Positions 44,413 through 48,868 of a DNA stretch of 48,868 nucleotides are shown here, piece by piece (the stretch's first letter is position 1; each line of letters opens with the position of its first letter). Origin of the DNA: Mucilaginibacter sp. (GTDB lineage Bacteria; Bacteroidota; Bacteroidia; Sphingobacteriales; Sphingobacteriaceae); assembly GCA_028288085.1 (NCBI GenBank), contig JAQBOK010000328.1, forward strand, positions 1 through 48,868. The letters run 5' to 3'. The position numbers were made by a program, and so were the translations under genes. The notes beneath the pieces were generated by a model. The model worked only from the letters and a program-made list of their open reading frames with translations. It was not told the DNA's origin and ran no database searches.

Positions 44413-45378
44413 TCATTTCATTGCCTTTTCAGGCAAGTCCACAGTAGTAAATCCACTTATCCTGCTCAGGTCCAAAACAATCCGCCCATCTTCGTCCCTG
44501 TCAAATGCGGGCTTAAACTTAGCGCCCCATACCATGTCTTCGTATTGATAAGAAGTACGGGAATGCACAGTTTGCGAAAAAGTATCATCAAATGCCCTAA
44601 GTAGTATGGCAAAACTGGCCTGGGTGTTTTTTAAATCATCTTGGGTCATATCCTTTAACGGACTGTTTTCGTCCAACGGATGAACAACCGTCCAGTTTAA
44701 AGTTAATATACTTACTTTTTTTCTTTCCAGTTCAAGCGGAAAAAATCGTCTTAACATTTTGCCGTTTACATCCTCATTATAGGAAAAAATGATCTCGATG
44801 TCAAGATCGATAAGCATGCTGCGCCTTAAATTAGCCAACCGGAACATTAAGCCCTGACAGGTATCCAGATAAGGTGCAATTAATAAATTCCGGCTGTAAA
44901 CAATTTTTGCAGATGGCCTTGAAAATCGCCCATATAATAAGCCGGTTGCCAAAGCAAATGCAAGCAAGCCCATCATGGATTCCAAAGCGGCCACACTGTT
45001 TGCTGCCATACCCCTGGGGCTGATATGCCCATACCCAACCGTTGAAATGGTTTGCGCAGAAAAAAAGAACGCATCCCAAAAATGCTGGTAGGTGGTTCTT
45101 CCTTCAGCGCCATTCAGATTTTGAACACCAATTTGTAAGTAAATTAATGCAAACACAATATTAATAACCGCATAACCTGCCAGAACCATCAGCCAGAAGT
45201 TTGTCCAGCTCATAGTGATCAGCGTATGGTAGTTATCTGAAGTTCGAAAAAAAGGCAGTCCCCTTCGCTTCACATTAATAGAACCATCGTGTTTTATTAA
45301 TGGCTGGCTTTTGAGAACCGGCTGTGAGCCAAACCCAAGATCGTCTTCCGGATTAAATTTTGTTTTATGAATAGCCAT
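44413..45378 (-). CDS. inward-rectifier (Kir/KirBac-type) potassium channel
   Basis: This 321-residue channel protein has two membrane helices (NFWLMVLAGYAVINIVFALIYLQI and SVAALESMMGLLAFALATGLLYG) flanking a pore helix and the selectivity filter TVGYGHISPRG. The N-terminal slide-helix region precedes TM1, and the C-terminal ~170 residues (from FSRPSAKIVYSRNLLIAPY to LDLSRISGFTTVDL) form the cytoplasmic immunoglobulin-like Kir domain. Prokaryotic KirBac channels conduct potassium with gating by the cytoplasmic domain and lipids. It is convergent with mce and divergent from the trp attenuator region. Confidence 0.93.
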   Translation of the reverse strand: MAIHKTKFNPEDDLGFGSQPVLKSQPLIKHDGSINVKRRGLPFFRTSDNYHTLITMSWTNFWLMVLAGYAVINIVFALIYLQIGVQNLNGAEGRTTYQHFWDAFFFSAQTISTVGYGHISPRGMAANSVAALESMMGLLAFALATGLLYGRFSRPSAKIVYSRNLLIAPYLDTCQGLMFRLANLRRSMLIDLDIEIIFSYNEDVNGKMLRRFFPLELERKKVSILTLNWTVVHPLDENSPLKDMTQDDLKNTQASFAILLRAFDDTFSQTVHSRTSYQYEDMVWGAKFKPAFDRDEDGRIVLDLSRISGFTTVDLPEKAMK

Positions 45379-45557
45379 CTTTTATGGGTTGAATAACTTG
45401 AAAGGTTAGATTGAGTTGATTAAGTTACAGGAATTTATAAATGTTATATAGATTGCAGAAGAATGTTTATAACTACATAACTTTTACAATCGTTACAATC
45501 AACTTTACCTAATTAACAGTTCACTCAATCAACTTAATCCGTAAATTTATCATTCTG
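45379..45557. other. intergenic stretch upstream of the trp promoter
   Basis: No gene is seen. Two imperfect inverted copies of a phrase like GATTGAGTTGATTAAGT occur near 45411-45427 and 45524-45540 (about 12 of 14 bases match). They look like decayed repeat ends rather than a regulatory site. Confidence 0.35.
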
Positions 45558-45589
45558 CTTGCTTTTAGGAAAAACTATTTCCATATTTG
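45558..45589 (+). promoter_or_regulatory. trp operon promoter
   Basis: CTTG (45558-45561), 20 bases, then CATATTTG (45582-45589) approximate TTTG-N19-TAnnTTTG with one mismatch per box. The -7 box ends eight bases before the leader ORF's ATG at 45598, so the transcript would start within a few bases of that ATG. Confidence 0.55.
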
Positions 45590-45597
45590 TTGCACAA

Positions 45598-45642
45598 ATG
45601 ATAAATAAAGCAAACAATAACTGGTGGTGGCTTAACGAGTAA
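45598..45642 (+). CDS. trpL: trp leader peptide with three consecutive Trp codons
   Basis: A 14-codon ORF encodes MINKANNNWWWLNE and stops with TAA at 45640-45642. The three TGG codons (45622-45630) are consecutive. Trp is the rarest amino acid, so this cannot easily be chance directly in front of trp genes. The ORF is followed by competing RNA structures and a terminator that ends at trpD, the layout of a ribosome-mediated attenuator. Translation has to be inferred, since no Shine-Dalgarno site is seen and the leader may be almost leaderless. Confidence 0.85.
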   Translation: MINKANNNWWWLNE

Positions 45643-45692
45643 TCGTAAGGCAGTCCTGTATTTGTTTAAAAAATATTTGCAAAAGGGTTGCC
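45631..45692 (+). promoter_or_regulatory. trp attenuator: competing leader RNA structures
   Basis: A first hairpin (45631-45649) pairs CTTA and CGA with TCG and TAAG across a GTAA loop and one bulged A. Region 2 (GGCAGTCCT, 45649-45657) can instead pair over nine bases, two of them G-U, with AGGGTTGCC (45684-45692), which is the 5' arm of the terminator. The two states are therefore mutually exclusive. A ribosome stalled on the Trp codons leaves region 2 free (antitermination), while one at the stop codon 45640-45642 would cover it. Confidence 0.7.
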
Positions 45693-45711
45693 GTTAGGTA
45701 ACCCTTTTTTT
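45681..45711 (+). terminator. intrinsic terminator of the trp attenuator
   Basis: GGGTTGCC (45685-45692) pairs with GGTAACCC (45697-45704) through eight pairs including one G-U, around a GTTA loop. Seven Ts follow (45705-45711) and AAAA precedes. The T-run ends directly at an ATG (45712), twelve bases ahead of the preferred trpD start at 45724. Its place before the first structural gene, not after one, identifies it as an attenuator. Confidence 0.9.
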
Positions 45712-45723
45712 ATGCCCAACTTT

Positions 45724-46716
45724 ATGAAAGCGATATTAAATCACCTTTTTGAAAACAAGTCTTTTACCCGGGAACAGTCAAAAGAGATTTTGACCAGTAT
45801 TGCGCAGGGTAAGTATAATAACTCCCAAATGGCTGCTTTTATGACGGCCTATTGCATGCGTAGTATTACTGTTGATGAACTGGAGGGTTTTAGGGATGCC
45901 ATGCTTGATCTTTGTTTGCCCGTTAACCTGGAAACGAATGACCTAATAGACTTATGCGGTACAGGTGGTGACGGTAAGGATACCTTTAATATATCCACAT
46001 TAGCATCATTTATTGTAGCTGGGGCAGGGTATAAAGTGGCCAAGCATGGTAATTATGGAGTTTCGTCGGGTTGTGGATCATCAAATGTGATGGAGTTTTT
46101 GGGTTACCGGTTTACTAATGAAACCGATAAGTTGAAAACAAATATTGACCAAGCTAATATTTGTTTTTTGCATGCGCCATTGTTTCATCCTGCAATGAAA
46201 ACGGTAGCACCAATCCGTAGGGAATTGGGGGTAAAAACCTTTTTTAATATGCTTGGGCCCATGGTTAACCCTGCAAAGCCTAATAACCAGATGGTAGGGG
46301 TATTTAACCTGGAACTGGCAAGGGTATATGCCTATCTCTATCAAAAATCTGATGTGAAATACACTATTCTGAATGCCTTGGATGGCTACGATGAAATATC
46401 ACTAACAAGCGATTTTAAAACCTTTTCGGCAGAAGGCGAAAAAATAAACAGTATCGAAGCTTTGGGTTTTGAAAAACTAAATCCTGAGCAGATCGCAGGT
46501 GGGAGTACGGTTAAGGATTCGGCCGACATATTTATGAGCGTGTTGAATGGTGAAGCCACACAAGCGCAAAACAATGTAGTTTTATGTAATGCCGCACTGG
46601 CTATCAAAACTATTCACCCCGAAAAAACTTTTGGCGATTGCTTTTATGAGGCCGACGAAGCATTATTAAGCAAAAAAGCATTGGTGGGCTTTAAAACATT
46701 GATCAGCAGTAACTAA
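45724..46716 (+). CDS. trpD: anthranilate phosphoribosyltransferase
   Basis: About 330 residues from the ATG at 45724 (MKAILNHLFENKSFTREQ), the start that matches the family; an in-frame ATG at 45712 is directly behind the terminator. The enzyme transfers phosphoribose from PRPP to anthranilate, the second step of tryptophan synthesis. The PRPP loop LCGTGGDGKDTFNISTLASFIVAGAG and KHGNYGVSSGCGSSNVMEFLG are intact, as is FHPAMKTVAPIRRELGVKTFFNMLGPMVNPA. It overlaps trpF by one base (TAATG). trpE and trpG are not upstream of it. Confidence 0.97.
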   Translation: MKAILNHLFENKSFTREQSKEILTSIAQGKYNNSQMAAFMTAYCMRSITVDELEGFRDAMLDLCLPVNLETNDLIDLCGTGGDGKDTFNISTLASFIVAGAGYKVAKHGNYGVSSGCGSSNVMEFLGYRFTNETDKLKTNIDQANICFLHAPLFHPAMKTVAPIRRELGVKTFFNMLGPMVNPAKPNNQMVGVFNLELARVYAYLYQKSDVKYTILNALDGYDEISLTSDFKTFSAEGEKINSIEALGFEKLNPEQIAGGSTVKDSADIFMSVLNGEATQAQNNVVLCNAALAIKTIHPEKTFGDCFYEADEALLSKKALVGFKTLISSN

Positions 46717-47330
46717 TGAAGATAAAAATTTGCGGTTTGAAGCATCCGGACAATATTAGATCCATAGCGGCTTTAATACCTGACTATATGGGTTTCATTT
46801 GTTATGTACCTTCGCCAAGGTTTATTTCAGATTTGGACATAGCTACATTAGCTGCTTTGCCAAAAACTGTTTATAAAACGGGCGTATTTGTTAATGAAAC
46901 TGCTGAAACAATAATTAAACTGATTGATACTTATAACTTTGATGCGATACAATTACATGGCAATGAAGATCCGGAGTTTTGTAAATCATTCAAAGGAAAA
47001 GTAATAGTGATCAAAGCATTTGGGGTTCACCAAGATTTTGATTTTGAGCAACTGAATGAGTTTGTGGGTAATGTGGATTATTTTTTGTTCGATACAAAAA
47101 CTGATAAACACGGGGGCTCCGGACAAATTTTTGATTGGTCGCTATTAGATAAATATCAGTTGGACATTCCTTTCTTTTTAAGCGGGGGACTGAGCCTTGA
47201 AAATTTGGAAACTGTAAAGTCGATAGATCACCCTCAATTTTATGGAGTTGATCTGAACAGCAAGTTTGAAATTGAGCCAGGGCTAAAAGACATGGACAAA
47301 TTGCAAAAAGCATTTGATATACTAAGCTAA
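46716..47330 (+). CDS. trpF: phosphoribosylanthranilate isomerase
   Basis: This 204-residue TIM-barrel enzyme catalyses the Amadori rearrangement of phosphoribosylanthranilate. The catalytic cysteine is in the opening MKIKICGLKHPDNI, and the catalytic aspartate in YFLFDTKTDKHGGSGQIFDWSLL; phosphate-binding LSGGLSLENL and YGVDLNSKFE follow. It overlaps trpD by one base. It lies directly next to trpD without trpC, the usual neighbour. Downstream, a palindromic repeat separates it from trpB. Confidence 0.96.
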   Translation: MKIKICGLKHPDNIRSIAALIPDYMGFICYVPSPRFISDLDIATLAALPKTVYKTGVFVNETAETIIKLIDTYNFDAIQLHGNEDPEFCKSFKGKVIVIKAFGVHQDFDFEQLNEFVGNVDYFLFDTKTDKHGGSGQIFDWSLLDKYQLDIPFFLSGGLSLENLETVKSIDHPQFYGVDLNSKFEIEPGLKDMDKLQKAFDILS

Positions 47331-47351
47331 AATACAGCATTAAAAAATAAT

Positions 47352-47386
47352 AAGACTTACGAAGTTTTTAAAACTTCGTAAGTCTT
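47352..47386. repeat. inverted repeat, AGACTTACGAAGTTT family, copy 2
   Basis: AAGACTTACGAAGTTTT (47352-47368), one central base, then AAAACTTCGTAAGTCTT (47370-47386) form a perfect 17-base hairpin between trpF and trpB. It shares its arms with the element at 7125-7206. With no T-tract it looks more like an intercistronic processing or stability element than a terminator. Confidence 0.92.
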
Positions 47387-47413
47387 CTACAAAGCACTCG
47401 ATATAATATTAAG

Positions 47414-48595
47414 ATGAAATACGGAGTTAACGAACAGGGGTACTATGGTGATTTTGGTGGGGCCTACATCCCGGAGATGCTATATCCTAACGTGGAGGAA
47501 CTAAGGCAGCAATATGCAAAGATCATCAACGATGCTGATTTTAAAGCGGAATATGATCTGCTTTTGAAGGACTATGTTGGTCGCCCTTCACCTTTGTATC
47601 ACGCAAAAAGATATTCTGAAAAATATGGCGCCAACATATTTTTTAAGCGCGAGGATCTGAACCATACCGGCTCACATAAAATTAATAACGCCATTGGCCA
47701 GATATTGCTGGCGATACGTTTGGGCAAAAAACGCATCATAGCCGAAACTGGCGCAGGTCAGCATGGGGTAGCTACAGCCACGGTTTGTGCACTTAAAGGA
47801 ATTGAGTGCGTAGTTTATATGGGCGAGGTAGATATGGAACGCCAGGCACCAAATGTATCCCGGATGAAAATGCTTGGGGCTAAGGTTGTTCCGGCAATGT
47901 CAGGCAGCAAAACTTTAAAAGATGCTACCAATGAAGCAATGCGCGATTGGATAAATAATCCGGTAGATACGCATTATATCATCGGATCAGTAGTAGGGCC
48001 GTATCCATATCCCGAAATGGTAGCCCAATTCCAGTCTATTATTTCTTTAGAAGCCAGAAAACAGTTGCTGGAGAAAACGGGCAGCGAGTTGCCACAATAC
48101 GTTATGGCCTGTGTGGGCGGTGGTAGCAACGCGATGGGCATGTTCTATCATTTTTTGGACGATGAGTCCGTAAAGCTGGTAGCCGTGGAAGCGGCAGGGC
48201 AGGGGGTTAATAGTGGACATTCTGCTGCTACTACCTTTTTAGGCCGTGAAGGTGTTTTACACGGCAGCCGCACCATATTGATGCAAACTGATGACGGGCA
48301 GGTGGTGGAGCCTTATTCTATATCAGCAGGATTGGATTATCCGGGTATTGGGCCTCAGCATGCACATTTATACAAAATAAAACGTGCGCAATACGTAAGC
48401 ATTACCGACGACGAGGCTTTGCAGGCAGGATTATTATGTTCGCAGCTGGAGGGTATCATCCCGGCAATTGAAACTGCTCATGCTTTGGCTTATTTAGAGA
48501 AAATGATCTTTAAAGCCGATGATAATGTAGTAATCTGTATATCAGGCCGGGGCGATAAGGATTTGGATACGTATATTAAATATTTTGGATATTAG
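47414..48595 (+). CDS. trpB: tryptophan synthase beta subunit
   Basis: This 393-residue PLP enzyme condenses indole with serine. The PLP lysine is in NHTGSHKINNAIGQ, the phosphate-binding loop in VGGGSNAMGMFYHF, and the catalytic glutamate and surroundings in AETGAGQHGVATATVCALKG. The opening NEQGYYGDFGGAYIPEMLYPNVEEL and closing ICISGRGDKDLDTYIKYFGY are standard for TrpB1. The 83-base gap after trpF holds the palindromic repeat, and trpA starts 93 bases downstream. Confidence 0.97.
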   Translation: MKYGVNEQGYYGDFGGAYIPEMLYPNVEELRQQYAKIINDADFKAEYDLLLKDYVGRPSPLYHAKRYSEKYGANIFFKREDLNHTGSHKINNAIGQILLAIRLGKKRIIAETGAGQHGVATATVCALKGIECVVYMGEVDMERQAPNVSRMKMLGAKVVPAMSGSKTLKDATNEAMRDWINNPVDTHYIIGSVVGPYPYPEMVAQFQSIISLEARKQLLEKTGSELPQYVMACVGGGSNAMGMFYHFLDDESVKLVAVEAAGQGVNSGHSAATTFLGREGVLHGSRTILMQTDDGQVVEPYSISAGLDYPGIGPQHAHLYKIKRAQYVSITDDEALQAGLLCSQLEGIIPAIETAHALAYLEKMIFKADDNVVICISGRGDKDLDTYIKYFGY

Positions 48596-48606
48596 TTTAC
48601 TCTAAA

Positions 48607-48674
48607 TCTCCGCCGGTAGGGGAGACTATTAAATGAACACAATAAATAAATAGCCCCTCTCTACCGGAGAGGGG
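48607..48674. repeat. paired GC-rich hairpins between trpB and trpA
   Basis: A hairpin with CCCCTCTC (48654-48661) and GAGAGGGG (48667-48674) around TACCG lies 14 bases before the trpA ATG. An upstream partner phrase (TCTCC-GCC-GGTAG-GGGAG, 48607-48624) is partly complementary to it, so the two could also pair with each other. This kind of C/G-rich intercistronic palindrome recurs in Sphingobacteriaceae genomes as far as I recall. Confidence 0.7.
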
Positions 48675-48688
48675 TTGGAGTGAGGCTA

Positions 48689-48868
48689 ATGAACCGTTTA
48701 AACAAACTTTTTGAAACAAAAAAGGATAACCTGTTATCCATATACTTTACTGCGGGCTACCCTGAATTGAATACAACTGTAGAAATTGCTGAAGCTCTGG
48801 AAAAAGCTGGGGTTGATTTTCTGGAAATAGGTTTTCCATATTCAGACCCGGTAGCCGATGGCCCAACT
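48689..48868 (+). CDS. trpA: tryptophan synthase alpha subunit, partial
   Basis: Only the first 60 codons are inside the window; the gene runs off the 3' end. MNRLNKLFETKKDNLLSIYFTAGYPELNTTVEIAEALEKAGVDFLEIGFPYSDPVADGP holds the alpha-subunit signature FTAGYP, the catalytic glutamate in LEIGFPYSDPVADGP and the adjacent aspartate. The subunit cleaves indole-3-glycerol phosphate and channels indole to TrpB. It is the fourth gene of the trp cluster. Confidence 0.97.
   Translation, partial: MNRLNKLFETKKDNLLSIYFTAGYPELNTTVEIAEALEKAGVDFLEIGFPYSDPVADGPT

Noticed and set aside
45688..45723. TTG or ATG-45712 starts for trpD
   Set aside because: The TTG at 45688 lies inside the terminator stem. The ATG at 45712 is possible, but MKAILNHLFENK at 45724 matches the family N-terminus better.

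Overview
This window looks like chromosomal DNA from a Bacteroidota bacterium, most likely a Sphingobacteriaceae member (Mucilaginibacter/Pedobacter-like). The signs are a type IX secretion cargo protein next to a PorP/SprF protein, several matches to the Bacteroidota sigma promoter (TTTG-N19-TAnnTTTG), scarce Shine-Dalgarno sites, a sigma-54 gene, a 573-residue LysS with a C-terminal extension, and AT-rich intergenic DNA full of short palindromic repeats. The genus is an inference. No tRNA, rRNA, CRISPR array, complete insertion sequence or prophage was seen.

Layout. 1-10.2 kb is carbohydrate and accessory metabolism: a truncated GH109-like Gfo/Idh/MocA oxidoreductase, a CBM9-like protein, a DUF5009-type membrane acyltransferase, a GNAT acetyltransferase, a two-gene heterodimeric ABC exporter, and a second Gfo/Idh/MocA oxidoreductase in an operon with a phytanoyl-CoA dioxygenase-like protein, facing a degenerate-Nudix transcription regulator. 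10.2-17.6 kb holds a 7TM sensor kinase, a divergent response regulator, and the T9SS cargo/PorP-SprF pair. 17.8-29.7 kb holds rpoN, mscL, a ChaN-like protein, the rpmH-rnpA-yidD-tsaB cluster, two envelope proteins of unknown role, a DUF423 protein, priA, a decayed GxxExxY gene and pcm. 29.8-37 kb holds smpB, an mntR-like regulator overlapping an Nramp-UspA fusion, an Lrp regulator, ung, two small unknown genes and lysS. 37-45.4 kb holds two acyl-CoA ligases, an SDR, an iscS-iscU-iscA operon, methylmalonyl-CoA epimerase and a Kir-type potassium channel. 45.6 kb to the end is trpD-trpF-trpB-trpA, cut by the window edge.

The most notable item is directly upstream of trpD: a good Bacteroidota promoter, a 14-codon leader ORF with three consecutive Trp codons, a candidate antiterminator pairing, and an intrinsic terminator ending exactly where trpD begins. 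Together they form a complete ribosome-mediated trp attenuator. It controls a cluster that lacks trpE, trpG and trpC at this locus.

Other structure of interest: a dispersed palindrome (GTAGAGACGCAA...) that sits at gene 3' ends and supplies the TAG stop codon of three genes; a second palindrome family (AGACTTACGAAGTTT...) present twice, once inside the trp operon; a 25-bp perfect inverted repeat between iscU and iscA; a DtxR/MntR-like operator overlapping its own promoter; and an ABC exporter pair whose degenerate and canonical ATP sites can be assigned residue by residue.
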